NCBI RefSeq assembly: GCF_900113185.1
Contig: NZ_FOZD01000001.1
Span: 2,666,001 to 2,730,000, forward strand
DNA length: 64,000 bases
Direction: 5' to 3'
Source of the DNA: Agromyces sp. CF514
Lineage (GTDB): Bacteria > Actinomycetota > Actinomycetes > Actinomycetales > Microbacteriaceae
Shown here: in pieces, positions 56,017 through 64,000 of the stretch
Position numbering within the stretch: position 1 is the stretch's first letter
Layout of the letters: every line of letters starts with the position of its first letter
Position numbers and translations under genes: made by a program
The notes under the pieces: model-generated
Seen by the model: the letters and a program-made list of their open reading frames with translations, nothing else
What the model was told of the DNA's origin: nothing
Database searches by the model: none

Positions 56017-56825
56017 GAGGCGAGCACCCCTGCGGGTCGCCCGTCGCCGTCGACCACGACCTGGCGGCCCTCGACCTCGGTCAGGTGCAGGGCGCGCTTG
56101 CCGCGATCGGCACCGACGAAGTCGCTGACGAACGCGTCGGCCGGCGAGGCGAGGATCTCGGCAGGCGAGGCCGCCTGCGAGATGCGCCCGCCCTGCTGCA
56201 TGATCACGACCTGGTCGCCGAGCAGGAACGCCTCGTCGATGTCGTGCGTCACGAACACGACCGTCTTGCCGAGCTCGGCCTGCAGGCGCAGCAGCTCCTG
56301 CTGCAGCTCGGCGCGCACGATCGGGTCGACGGCGCCGAACGGCTCGTCCATGAGCAGGATGTTCGGGTCGACCGCGAGCCCACGGGCCACGCCGACGCGC
56401 TGCTGCTGCCCGCCCGAGAGCTGCGACGGGTACTTGTCGGCGAGCGACCGGTCGAGCCCGACCGTGTCGAGCAGTTCGAGCGCCCGGCCGCGGGCCTGCC
56501 GCCTCGGGACGCCCGTCAGCATCGGGACGGTCGCCACGTTCTCCGCGACCGTGCGATGCGGCAGCAGGCCGGAGTTCTGCATCACGTAGCCGATGCCGCG
56601 GCGCAGTCGCACCGGATCGAGCGTCGCGACATCCGTGCCGTCGATGAGCACCTGTCCGGCGGTCGGGTCGACCATGCGGTTGATCATGCGCAGCAGCGTC
56701 GTCTTGCCCGAACCGGACGACCCGACGAGCACGGTCGTCGTACGGGGCTGGATCACGATGTCGACGTGCTCGATCGCGAGCGTGCCGTCGGGGTACTGCT
56801 TCGTGACACCGCGGAACTCGATCAT
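56013..56825 (-). CDS. Compatible-solute ABC transporter ATP-binding protein (OpuCA/ProV type)
   Basis: 270 residues. Walker A LVGSSGSGKTTLLRMI, signature QLSGGQQQRVGVARGLA, Walker B ILLMDEPFGAVDP, H-loop VFVTHDID. The C-terminal CBS pair of B. subtilis OpuCA is absent; only about 40 residues (HLTEVEGRQVVVDGDGRPAGVL) follow, so ionic-strength sensing through CBS domains is not expected. ATG at 56825 with GAGGCGG upstream, 17 bp from a palindrome. First gene of the operon. Confidence 0.93.
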   Translation of the reverse strand: MIEFRGVTKQYPDGTLAIEHVDIVIQPRTTTVLVGSSGSGKTTLLRMINRMVDPTAGQVLIDGTDVATLDPVRLRRGIGYVMQNSGLLPHRTVAENVATVPMLTGVPRRQARGRALELLDTVGLDRSLADKYPSQLSGGQQQRVGVARGLAVDPNILLMDEPFGAVDPIVRAELQQELLRLQAELGKTVVFVTHDIDEAFLLGDQVVIMQQGGRISQAASPAEILASPADAFVSDFVGADRGKRALHLTEVEGRQVVVDGDGRPAGVLAS

Positions 56826-56841
56826 GGCCGCCTCACACCCT

Positions 56842-56861
56842 GTTCGAACGATCGTTCGAAC
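56842..56861. promoter_or_regulatory. 20-bp palindrome, candidate TetR operator of the opuC-type operon
   Basis: GTTCGAACGATCGTTCGAAC, a perfect 20-bp palindrome beginning 17 bp before the ATPase ATG. The internal GAACGATCGTTC is a common TetR-family operator core. The adjacent upstream gene encodes a TetR regulator. Confidence 0.6.
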
Positions 56862-57046
56862 CTCAAGCCACCAGCCAAGCACCGAATGCGGAGTCAGGCA
56901 ACGCGAAGGGCGCGCGCGTCGCAAGACGGCGTCACGGATGCCGGCGGCCGACGCATCCGGCGGGCGCACGCGTCCGGCGACGGCGACGTCGAGGCGCGCA
57001 TGGTCGGCGAAGCGCGCGGCAGGCGGCCGCGGCCGTCAGGCTCCGA

Positions 57047-57706
57047 TCAGGCGGCGTTGCTGGCCGCGCGCGGAGCCGTGAGGTGCTCGCGGAGGTAGGA
57101 CTGCACGAGCGCGCGTGCCTCGTCGAGGTAGCGCTCGTCGCCGTCGACCGTGCGCTCGAACGCGCGATTGATGAGCGAGTCGGCGACCTCGAGCGCGATG
57201 CCGATGCGGAACCGCAGTTCGTCGGGCGCGAGGTCGATCTCGAACTCGTCGGCGATCAGCTCGGCCATGCGGGCTGCGAACTCGGGCTCGTGGTCGTCGC
57301 CGCGATCGCGACGTCCGGCGTGCACGACCGTGAACCCGGGCTCGTCGCGATACAGCGCGATGCACGCGTCGAGCGAGATGTCGATGAGCTCCCACCAGGT
57401 CGCGGGCGCCTGCCTGGCGAGCTCGTCGGCCACGCGCTCGCGGAAGCGCTGGATGGCCCGTTCGCGCAGGGCGTCGACGACCGCGACGCGGTCGGGGAAG
57501 TACCGGTAGACCGTGCCGATCGAGGCGCCGGCGCGCTCGGCGACCATCTGGGTCGTGAGGCGCTCGAAGCCGGACTCGTCGACGATCTCGGCAGCTGCGT
57601 CGAGCAGGGCGTCGAGTCGCTGCGAGCTGCGTCGCTGCGTGGGCTCGGTGCGGACTGAGCGTTTCCTGCTCGAATCGGCCCCGAGGATCAGGTCGACATT
57701 CGGCAC
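57047..57706 (-). CDS. TetR family transcriptional regulator
   Basis: 219 residues. Helix-turn-helix: RLDALLDAAAEIVDESGFERLTTQMVAERAGASIGTVYRYFPDRVAVVDALRERA, then a variable ligand-binding domain. GTG start at 57706 with GAGGAGG upstream. It lies upstream of the opuC-type operon, separated by 221 bp containing the 20-bp palindrome, so control of that importer is likely. Divergent from the App1-like gene. Confidence 0.93.
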   Translation of the reverse strand: MPNVDLILGADSSRKRSVRTEPTQRRSSQRLDALLDAAAEIVDESGFERLTTQMVAERAGASIGTVYRYFPDRVAVVDALRERAIQRFRERVADELARQAPATWWELIDISLDACIALYRDEPGFTVVHAGRRDRGDDHEPEFAARMAELIADEFEIDLAPDELRFRIGIALEVADSLINRAFERTVDGDERYLDEARALVQSYLREHLTAPRAASNAA

Positions 57707-57815
57707 GGAACCTCCTCAGTTTGCGGGCTCAACTCTACCGGCCGTCGAAGGCGTCGGATGACCACGCAAGCTGTGCGTTTCACGTACGTTCCACTGGGCA
57801 TGACAGACTGAGGGG

Positions 57816-58874
57816 ATGCCGGCCAATCCCCCCGATCCGGCCGGATCCCCCGAGCGCCAGGTCCGGCACCGTGCCGCGCGCGTCGAGGACTGGGTCCACG
57901 ATCTGCACGTGCGCTGGGCTCGCCGCCGTGGGCAGGTGCCCACGGTGGTCCCGTATACGGGCTACGGCTCGACCGAGTGGGTGCGCGTGCTCTGCCGCGT
58001 GCTGCTCAGCAGGCAGATCTCGGCGGACGAGACGTCGCCGCGCCGCCGCAAGCGGCGCGAGCAGGGCATCCGCGGCTGGCGCAGCTTCACGAGCGCCCCG
58101 GTCGGCGACGTGCCGGTGACCATCGAGGTCGGCGGGCAGCGCATCGAGGTCCGCACCGACCGAGGCGGCGTGGTCGATACGCGCATCCCGGTCTCGTTGG
58201 CACCGGGCTGGCACCAGGCGACGCTCAGCACGCCGGGCTCCGAACAGGTCGTTGCTCCGATCCAGATCCTCGACCCCGAGGTCTCGTTCGGCATCATCTC
58301 CGACGTCGACGACACGGTCATGGTCACCGCACTCCCCCGGCCGTTCGTGGCCTTCTGGAACACCTTCGTGCTCGACGAGCACGCCCGCATGCCCACGCAG
58401 GGCATGTCGGTGCTCTACGAGCGCCTCGTGCGCGCACACCCGGGCGTCCCCGTGCTGTACCTCTCGACCGGCGCATGGAACGTCGCTCCGACGCTCAACC
58501 GCTTCCTCTCGCGCAACCTCTACCCGAGCGGGCCGCTGCTGCTCACCGACTGGGGTCCGACGCACGACCGCTGGTTCCGCAGCGGCCGCGCCCACAAGGA
58601 GGAGAACCTGCGCCGCCTCGCGGGCGAGTTCCCGGGCGTGAAGTGGCTCCTCATCGGCGACGACGGGCAGCACGACGAGGTCATCTACGCCGACTTCGCG
58701 GCCGAGCACCCCGACAACGTCGCCGCGATCGCGATCCGCCAGCTCTCCAAGGGCGAAGCGGTGCTCGCGGGCGGGCGCGGCAAGGCCTCGCAGGTCGAGG
58801 TCCGCGTGCCGTGGGTGTCGGCGAGCGACGGGTCGACCATGGCCGACCAGCTCGCCGAGGCCGGCATCCTCTAG
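57816..58874 (+). CDS. App1-family phosphatase (DUF2183)
   Basis: 352 residues. N-terminal basic region, then the phosphatase motifs: FGIISDVDDTVMVTALPRP (DxDxT) and later YLSTGAWNVAPTL, LLLTDWGPTHDRWFRSGRAHK, LIGDDGQHDEVIYADFA, together the haloacid-dehalogenase-like App1/LNS2 arrangement. Family members dephosphorylate phosphatidates or inositides; the substrate here is unknown. GAGGGG lies directly before the ATG at 57816, close for a Shine-Dalgarno, so a leaderless start is also possible. Confidence 0.88.
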   Translation: MPANPPDPAGSPERQVRHRAARVEDWVHDLHVRWARRRGQVPTVVPYTGYGSTEWVRVLCRVLLSRQISADETSPRRRKRREQGIRGWRSFTSAPVGDVPVTIEVGGQRIEVRTDRGGVVDTRIPVSLAPGWHQATLSTPGSEQVVAPIQILDPEVSFGIISDVDDTVMVTALPRPFVAFWNTFVLDEHARMPTQGMSVLYERLVRAHPGVPVLYLSTGAWNVAPTLNRFLSRNLYPSGPLLLTDWGPTHDRWFRSGRAHKEENLRRLAGEFPGVKWLLIGDDGQHDEVIYADFAAEHPDNVAAIAIRQLSKGEAVLAGGRGKASQVEVRVPWVSASDGSTMADQLAEAGIL

Positions 58875-58914
58875 CCGCGTCGCGACGCACGGCACCGGCA
58901 CGACCAGTGCCAGG

Positions 58915-58954
58915 GCGCCCGAACGTGACGATCAGCGCCCGAACGTGACGATCA
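58915..58954. repeat. 20-bp perfect tandem duplication at the pyrD stop codon
   Basis: GCGCCCGAACGTGACGATCA occurs twice in direct succession (58915-58934, 58935-58954). The second copy ends in TCA, the pyrD stop on the minus strand. Confidence 0.95.
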
Positions 58955-60010
58955 GACGGTGACGGATGCCTCGGCTGCACGCTCGCGGCGGATGCGCGCG
59001 AGTCCGCGATTGACCTGCCGACCCCAGAGCGGCCCGCGGTAGATGAACGCGGAGTAGCCCTGCACGAGGTTCGCCCCCGCGTCGAGGCGCTCCTGCACGT
59101 CGTCTGCCGTCTCGACGCCGCCGACCGAGATCACGCACATCGCGTCGGACACGTGTGCGCGGACGAGGCGGAGGACCTCGAGCGAACGTGCCGCGAGCGG
59201 CGCGCCCGACAGCCCGCCGGCGCCGATGCGCTCGACCTCTGCCGCGGAGGCGCGAAGGCCCTCGCGGGAGATCGTCGTGTTCGTCGCGATGATGCCGTCG
59301 AGGCCGAGGCGCGTCGCCAGCTCGCAGATGCGCGCGATCTCGTCGTCGACGAGGTCGGGTGCGATCTTCACGAGCAGCGGCGTCTGCCCGGCCGCCGCGC
59401 GGACGGTCTCGAGCAGGGGTGCGAGCGCGTCGAGCTCCTGCAGGCCGCGCAGGCCCGGCGTGTTCGGCGAGCTCACGTTCACGACCAGGTAGTCGGCGTA
59501 CGGCGCCAGCACGCGCGTGCTGCGCTCGTAGTCGCCGACGGCGTCCTCGACGGCCGTGACGCGGCTCTTGCCGATGTTCACGCCCAGCACCGGCCGGTGC
59601 CGCCGGCGCGCGAGCCGCGAGAGGCGGCCGACCGCGGCATCCGCACCACCGTTGTTGAAGCCCATGCGGTTCACGAGGGCGCGATCGCCGACGAGGCGGA
59701 ACAGTCGCGGGCGCTCGTTGCCCGGCTGCGCGACGGCCGTGATCGTGCCGACCTCGACGTGGCCGAAGCCGAGGTTGCCGAGGCCGCGCACGCCGAACCC
59801 GTCTTTATCGAACCCCGCCGCGACGCCGAACGGCGAGGGGAACGAGCGGCCGAGCGCCTCGACCGCGAGTGATGGGTCGGGCTTCGTGAACTGCTCGACC
59901 ACCCGCCCGAATCCGAGCGTGGGCAGCGCGCGGATCACCCGGAACGCGAGGTGATGCGCGTTCTCGGGATCCATCTTGGACAGGAACAGGGAGAAGAGGA
60001 GTCGGTACAT
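58952..60010 (-). CDS. pyrD: Dihydroorotate dehydrogenase (quinone), class 2
   Basis: Flavoprotein oxidising dihydroorotate in pyrimidine synthesis, passing electrons to quinone. The 352-residue protein starts MYRLLFSLFLSKMDPENAHHLAF, the membrane-associated helices, and has GVAAGFDKDG, NRMGFNNGG, VNVSSPNTPGLRGLQ (active-site Ser in class 2), VKIAPDL, ATNTTISREG and GVETADDVQERLDAGANLVQGYSAFIYRGP. ATG at 60010. The stop is within the 20-bp repeat. Separated from nrdR by 44 bp. Confidence 0.96.
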   Translation of the reverse strand: MYRLLFSLFLSKMDPENAHHLAFRVIRALPTLGFGRVVEQFTKPDPSLAVEALGRSFPSPFGVAAGFDKDGFGVRGLGNLGFGHVEVGTITAVAQPGNERPRLFRLVGDRALVNRMGFNNGGADAAVGRLSRLARRRHRPVLGVNIGKSRVTAVEDAVGDYERSTRVLAPYADYLVVNVSSPNTPGLRGLQELDALAPLLETVRAAAGQTPLLVKIAPDLVDDEIARICELATRLGLDGIIATNTTISREGLRASAAEVERIGAGGLSGAPLAARSLEVLRLVRAHVSDAMCVISVGGVETADDVQERLDAGANLVQGYSAFIYRGPLWGRQVNRGLARIRRERAAEASVTV

Positions 60011-60054
60011 ACCGCCTGACAGGCTATCGGAGTTCGCGACCCGTCGAACGCGCC

Positions 60055-60528
60055 CTACTCGACCGGGCGGGCCGGAAGGCGCCCGTGCACCTCGCGCAGC
60101 TGGTCGATCGCGGCCTCGAAGTCGTCGAGCGACTCGAAGGCCTGGTACACGCTCGCGAACCGCAGGTAGGCGACCTCGTCGAGATCGCGCAACGGCGGCA
60201 GGATCGCCAGGCCGATGTCGTTCGCCTCGATCTGCGAGGTGCCGGTCGACCGGATGGTCTCCTCGACCGTCTGCGCGAGCAGCGCGAGGTCGGAGTCCGT
60301 CACCGGGCGCCCCTGACAAGCTTTCTTGACGCCGAGCACGACCTTCTCGCGGCTGAACGGCTCGGTGACGCCGCTGCGCTTGATCACCGAGAGGCTCGCC
60401 GTCTCGGTGGTCGAGAACCGCCCGCCGCACTCCGGGCACTGGCGACGACGGCGGATCGAGAGCCCATCGTCGCTCGTGCGGGAATCGATGACTCGGGAAT
60501 CCGGGTGACGGCAGAACGGACAGTACAT
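60055..60528 (-). CDS. nrdR: Transcriptional repressor NrdR
   Basis: 157 residues: zinc ribbon [34 protein letters not shown], then the ATP-cone domain. It senses dATP/ATP and represses ribonucleotide reductase genes, which are not in this window. ATG at 60528; a TAGGCT -10 box lies 9 nt upstream, implying a nearly leaderless message. Situated between hisD and pyrD. Confidence 0.96.
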   Translation of the reverse strand: MYCPFCRHPDSRVIDSRTSDDGLSIRRRRQCPECGGRFSTTETASLSVIKRSGVTEPFSREKVVLGVKKACQGRPVTDSDLALLAQTVEETIRSTGTSQIEANDIGLAILPPLRDLDEVAYLRFASVYQAFESLDDFEAAIDQLREVHGRLPARPVE

Positions 60529-60537
60529 GGTGGACCA

Positions 60538-60543
60538 AGCCTA
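60538..60543 (-). promoter_or_regulatory. -10 box of nrdR
   Basis: Minus-strand TAGGCT (60543-60538), 9 nt before the ATG at 60528. No clear -35 was found. Confidence 0.4.
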
Positions 60544-60649
60544 GCGGGGCCGGCGGAGCAGGAACCCGAGCCGGTTACGCAAGGCGGTCGCCCGGAGCGT
60601 GCGGGCGAGAGCCCGCAGCACGGACCACCGGCGCCGACGGTCGGCCGGG

Positions 60650-61957
60650 CTACCGCTCGAACCGCGCCGTGACCGCCTCGCCGTGGGCGGGCAGGTCCTC
60701 CTCGTCGGAGAGCGTCGCGATCACCGGAGCGACCTCGCGGAGTGCGGCCTCGTCGTAGCGCACCACCTGCTGCGGGCGCAGGAACGTCGCCGCCGAGAGC
60801 CCCGACACGTGCCGCGCCGTGCCACCGGTCGGCAGCACGTGGTTCGAACCCGCCGCATAGTCGCCGAGGCTCACGGGCGAGTACGGACCGATGAAGATCG
60901 CGCCGGCATTCTCGATGCGCGCGAGCGTCGCGTCGACGTCGGCGACCTGGATCTCGAGGTGCTCGGCGCCGAACGCGTTGGCGAAGGCCGCGGCCTGCTC
61001 GAGGTCGTCGACCAGCACGAGCGCCGACTGCGGACCCTCGACCGCGGCCCGGACGCGCGCCGAGTGCTTGGTCGCGCCCACGCGCGCCTCGAGCCTGGCG
61101 CTCACGGCTTCGGCGAAGTCGGCCGAGTCGGTCACCAGCACGGATGCCGCGAGCTCGTCGTGCTCGGCCTGGCTCACGAGGTCGGCGGCCACGAAGTCGG
61201 CGTCGGCGCTCGAGTCGGCGATGACGAGGATGTCGGTGGGCCCCGCTTCGGCGTCGATGCCGGTGACTCCGGCGACGAGGCGCTTCGCCGCGGCGACGAA
61301 CACGTTGCCCGGCCCGGTCACGCGCTGCACGGGCAGCAGCCCGAGGTCGGGCACCCCGTAGGCGAAGGCGCCGATCGCCCCGGCCCCGCCCATGGCGTAG
61401 ACCTCGTCGACGCCGAGCAGCGCGGCGACCGCGGCGATGGTCGGGTGGATGCGACCCCCGTGATCGGCCTGCGCGGGCGAGGCCAAGGCGATCGACCGCA
61501 CGCCCGCGACCTGCGCGGGAACGACGTTCATGACCACGCTCGACGGGTACACGGCCTTACCGCCCGGCACGTAGAGGCCGACCCGCTCGACGGGCTGCCA
61601 GCGCTGTTCAATGACGGCACCGGGCGCGAGCACGGTCCGCACCGGTGCGGGCACCTGGGCGGCGCTGGCCGCGCGCACGCGCGCGATCGTGGATTCCACG
61701 GCTGCGCGCACCTCGGGGTCGAGCGACTCGAGCGCCGTCCGGAGTTCGTCGGCGGGCACGCGGATCGCCGCGGGGCGCACGCCGTCGAAGCGCTCTGCCT
61801 GCTCGAGCAGCGCCTGTTCGCCGTGCTCCCGCACCTCGTCGATGATGCGGCCGGCCGGCGCGAGGGCGGCCGTGACATCCGTCTCGGCGCGCGGGACGAG
61901 CGCGAGCAGCTCGGCAGGGGTCGGACGGGATCCGCGGAGATCGATGGTGCGCAGCAT
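60650..61957 (-). CDS. hisD: Histidinol dehydrogenase
   Basis: Catalyses the last two steps of histidine synthesis. The 435-residue protein has VERVGLYVPGGKAVYPSSVVMNVVPAQVAGV, RVTGPGNVFVAAAKRLVAGVTGIDAEAGPTDILVIAD, the zinc-ligating Glu/His (SQAEHDELAASVLVT), EHLEI and the conserved terminal segment AGSNHVLPTGGTARHVSGL. I used the ATG at 61957 (MLRTIDLRGSR) with GGTGG upstream; the longer frame to 62008 starts within the dnaE repeat. A TACGCT box (61972-61967) lies 9 nt upstream. No other his gene follows in the window. Confidence 0.96.
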   Translation of the reverse strand: MLRTIDLRGSRPTPAELLALVPRAETDVTAALAPAGRIIDEVREHGEQALLEQAERFDGVRPAAIRVPADELRTALESLDPEVRAAVESTIARVRAASAAQVPAPVRTVLAPGAVIEQRWQPVERVGLYVPGGKAVYPSSVVMNVVPAQVAGVRSIALASPAQADHGGRIHPTIAAVAALLGVDEVYAMGGAGAIGAFAYGVPDLGLLPVQRVTGPGNVFVAAAKRLVAGVTGIDAEAGPTDILVIADSSADADFVAADLVSQAEHDELAASVLVTDSADFAEAVSARLEARVGATKHSARVRAAVEGPQSALVLVDDLEQAAAFANAFGAEHLEIQVADVDATLARIENAGAIFIGPYSPVSLGDYAAGSNHVLPTGGTARHVSGLSAATFLRPQQVVRYDEAALREVAPVIATLSDEEDLPAHGEAVTARFER

Positions 61958-61966
61958 GATCCCACC

Positions 61967-61972
61967 AGCGTA
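61967..61972 (-). promoter_or_regulatory. -10 box of hisD
   Basis: Minus-strand TACGCT (61972-61967), 9 nt before the ATG, of the TANNNT form seen at other starts in this window. Confidence 0.35.
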
Positions 61973-61996
61973 CCGATCGGGCCGGGCGGCGCCCGA

Positions 61997-62048
61997 CCCG
62001 ATCGTCACAGGAGGCAGCCGGGCCCGATCGTCACAGGAGGCAGCCGGG
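61997..62048. repeat. 26-bp perfect tandem duplication at the dnaE 3' end
   Basis: The 26 bp at 61997-62022 are repeated exactly at 62023-62048. The second copy (first in dnaE's direction) encodes the last residues PGCLL and the stop of dnaE; the other copy carries the same CTCCTGTGA downstream of the gene. Confidence 0.95.
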
Positions 62049-64000
62049 CCCGAGCAGGCTCTTGAGCTCGCCGTAGAAGTCGGCGGTCACCTTGACGGGA
62101 TACTGGCCGACCTCGAAGACGCGCCCGGTGCGCCCCTTCGTCAGCGTGATGCGCACCTCGGTGTCGCCCTGATGGCGAACGAGCACGTCGCGCAGGGCCT
62201 GGGTCGTCTCGTGCGTCGCCCGATGGTCCGGGATCGTGATCCGCACGATGCCGGTGTCCTCGTCCTGACCGAGCTCGGGGGTGATGACGCTGTACGCGTG
62301 CAGGTTCATGCCGTCGTCGCGCATGCTGACTCGACCCCGCACGACCGCGATCGAGTCCGACTGCAGTCCCGGCGCGAACTCCTGGTACGCCTTGCCCATG
62401 AACATCACGGTGATCTCGCCCGAGAAGTCCTCGACGGTGATCATGCCGTACTGGTTGCCCGAGGCCTTCGCGATGCGGTGCTGCACGCTCGTGACGAGGC
62501 CGGCGACCGTCACGGTGTCGCCGTCCTGCGTCGTGTCGGAGCTGGTGAGGTCGAGGATCGTGGTGGACGCATGCTTCGCGAGCGGGGCTTCGAGACCGTC
62601 GAGCGGGTGCTCGGAGACGTAGAGCCCGAGCATCTCGCGCTCGAACGCGAGCTTCTGCTTCTTCGGCCACTCGGGGCGATCGGGCACGAGCGACGGCGCG
62701 GCGTCGCGCTCGTGGTCGTCGAAGAGGCTGTCGAAGTCGAAGCCGAAGTCGCCGACCTCCTCGGCGCGCTTCTCCTTCACGACCGATTCGACCGCGCCCT
62801 CGTGGATCTCGACGAGCGCACGACGCGTATGGCCGAGCGAGTCGAACGCCCCCGCCTTCACGAGCGACTCGACCGTGCGCTTGTTCGCGACCTGGAGCGG
62901 GGACTTCTTGAGGAAGTCCTGGAACGACTCGAATCGGCCCTTGGTCTCGCGCGCGCCGCGGATCGCGTCGACCACATTGAAGCCGACGTTGCGCACCGCG
63001 CCGAGCCCGAAGCGGATGTCCTCGCCGACGGCGGCGAAGTAGCCGATCGACTCGTTCACGTCGGGCGGCAGCACCTTGATGCCCATGCGTCGGCACTCGT
63101 TGAGGTAGAGCGCGAGCTTGTCGCGGGCGTCGCCGACGCTCGTGAGGAGCGCAGCCATGTACTCGGCCGGGTAGTGCGCCTTCAGGTACGCGGTCCAGTA
63201 GCTCAGCACGCCGTAGGCGGCCGAGTGGGCCTTGTTGAACGCGTAGTCCGAGAACGGGAGCAGGATCTCCCAGAGCTTGCCGATCGCCTCCTCGGAGTAG
63301 CCGTTCGCCTTCATGCCCCCTGCGAAGCCCTCGTACTGCTTGTCGAGCTCCGACTTCTTCTTCTTGCCCATGGCGCGACGGAGGATGTCGGCCTGACCGA
63401 GCGAGAACCCGGCGACGCGCTGCGCGATCGCCATGACCTGCTCCTGGTAGATGATCAGGCCGTAGCTGGTGTCGAGGATGTCTTTCAAGGACTCCGCGAA
63501 CTCGGGGTGGATCGGCGTGATCTCCTGCAGGGCGTTCTTGCGCAGGGCGTAGTTCGTGTGCGAGTTCGCACCCATGGGGCCGGGGCGGTACAGGGCGATG
63601 ACGGCCGAGATGTCCTCGAAGTTGTCTGGCTTCATGAGGCGCAGCAGCGCACGCATCGGCCCGCCGTCGAGCTGGAACACGCCGAGCGTGTCGCCCCTGC
63701 CGAGCAGCTCGTACGCACCCGCGTCGTCGAGCTCGAGGTCTTCGAGCACCGGGCGGATCCCGCGGTTCGCCTCGATGTTGTCGAGCGCGTCGTCGATGAT
63801 CGTGAGGTTGCGGAGCCCGAGGAAGTCCATCTTGATCAGGCCGAGCGACTCGCACGCCGGGTAGTCGAACTGCGTGACGATCTGTCCGTCTTGCTCGCGC
63901 TTCATGATCGGGATGATGTCGATCAGCGGATCGCTCGACATGATCACGCCTGCCGCGTGCACGCCCCACTGGCGCTTCAGGTTCTCGAGACCGAGCGCGG
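62031..64000 (-). CDS. dnaE: DNA polymerase III alpha subunit, C-terminal part (5' end beyond window)
   Basis: Replicative polymerase catalytic subunit; about 655 residues visible. Present: GVIMSSDPLIDIIPIM, VTQFDYPACESLGLIKMDFLGLRNLTIIDDAL, the catalytic-region FQLDGGPMRALLRLMKPDNFEDISAVIALYRPGPMG, YQEQVMAIAQRVAGFSLGQADILRRAMGKKK, HSAAYGVLSYWTAYLKAHYPAEY, then the helix-hairpin-helix and an OB-fold part (VTVAGLVTSVQHRIAKASGNQYGMITVEDFSGEITVMFMGKAY). The frame stays open to the window edge. Stop at 62031-62033 within the 26-bp repeat. Confidence 0.96.
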   Translation of the reverse strand, partial: ALGLENLKRQWGVHAAGVIMSSDPLIDIIPIMKREQDGQIVTQFDYPACESLGLIKMDFLGLRNLTIIDDALDNIEANRGIRPVLEDLELDDAGAYELLGRGDTLGVFQLDGGPMRALLRLMKPDNFEDISAVIALYRPGPMGANSHTNYALRKNALQEITPIHPEFAESLKDILDTSYGLIIYQEQVMAIAQRVAGFSLGQADILRRAMGKKKKSELDKQYEGFAGGMKANGYSEEAIGKLWEILLPFSDYAFNKAHSAAYGVLSYWTAYLKAHYPAEYMAALLTSVGDARDKLALYLNECRRMGIKVLPPDVNESIGYFAAVGEDIRFGLGAVRNVGFNVVDAIRGARETKGRFESFQDFLKKSPLQVANKRTVESLVKAGAFDSLGHTRRALVEIHEGAVESVVKEKRAEEVGDFGFDFDSLFDDHERDAAPSLVPDRPEWPKKQKLAFEREMLGLYVSEHPLDGLEAPLAKHASTTILDLTSSDTTQDGDTVTVAGLVTSVQHRIAKASGNQYGMITVEDFSGEITVMFMGKAYQEFAPGLQSDSIAVVRGRVSMRDDGMNLHAYSVITPELGQDEDTGIVRITIPDHRATHETTQALRDVLVRHQGDTEVRITLTKGRTGRVFEVGQYPVKVTADFYGELKSLLGPGCLL

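Noticed and set aside
60601..60616. Small hairpin GCGGGC-GAGA-GCCCGC after hisD
   Set aside because: Six base pairs only and no T-run; possible but not supported enough.

Overview
The window is high-GC, gene-dense actinobacterial chromosome. Gene content, frequent GTG starts, 1-11 bp gene overlaps, TANNNT-type -10 boxes close to start codons and the very frequent word GGATGCCG/CGGCATCC all fit the family Microbacteriaceae (Agromyces or a relative; the genus is an inference). No rRNA, tRNA, CRISPR array, insertion sequence or prophage was seen. No stretch without a gene exceeds 300 bases; the longest gaps (about 160-240 bases) lie at 2240-2475, 17068-17284, 35557-35775, 40431-40639, 43923-44082 and 56826-57046.

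Layout. 1-2239: 3' part of a dipeptide-type ABC importer operon (lipoprotein then permease). 2476-6964: dusB-dgt-dnaG operon. 7051-9712: ybaK-like deacylase, an orphan gene, a DsbA/FrnE oxidoreductase with a coupled 52-residue ORF, and a Pr6Pr membrane protein. 9740-12930: class A beta-lactamase divergent from a LysR regulator, which is followed by a second beta-lactamase-fold protein and a P-loop NTPase remnant. 12873-15186: recO-uppS and a TRIC-type membrane protein. 15295-17197: leuA with a leucine-rich leader peptide. 17285-21408: two-component system plus ABC/FtsX exporter. 21508-28707: CIRCE-hrcA-dnaJ-rsmE-HIT-phoH-ybeY-CNNM-era. 28838-29786: two DUF4870 paralogues. 29812-33556: lepA-DUF1990-hemW. 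33638-35556: second two-component system. 35776-36036: rpsT. 36187-40430: comEA-comEC-holA. 40640-45603: lipoprotein, leuS, pabB. 45613-51470: cydABDC. 51558-53578: BlaI-type repressor, M56 peptidase, DedA. 53600-57706: OpuC-type compatible-solute importer behind a TetR regulator and a 20-bp palindrome. 57816-64000: App1-like phosphatase, pyrD, nrdR, hisD and the C-terminal part of dnaE.

Most genes are conserved housekeeping. The parts most worth a second look are the leuA attenuator (MSYGLLLLSCRSES leader, apparently leaderless), the bla/LysR/bla-like locus with a palindrome on the bla start codon, the BlaI-M56 pair divergent from cydABDC with a shared palindrome, the TetR-type palindrome before the opuC operon, the small Cys-containing ORF coupled to FrnE, and two short perfect tandem duplications at the 3' ends of pyrD and dnaE.
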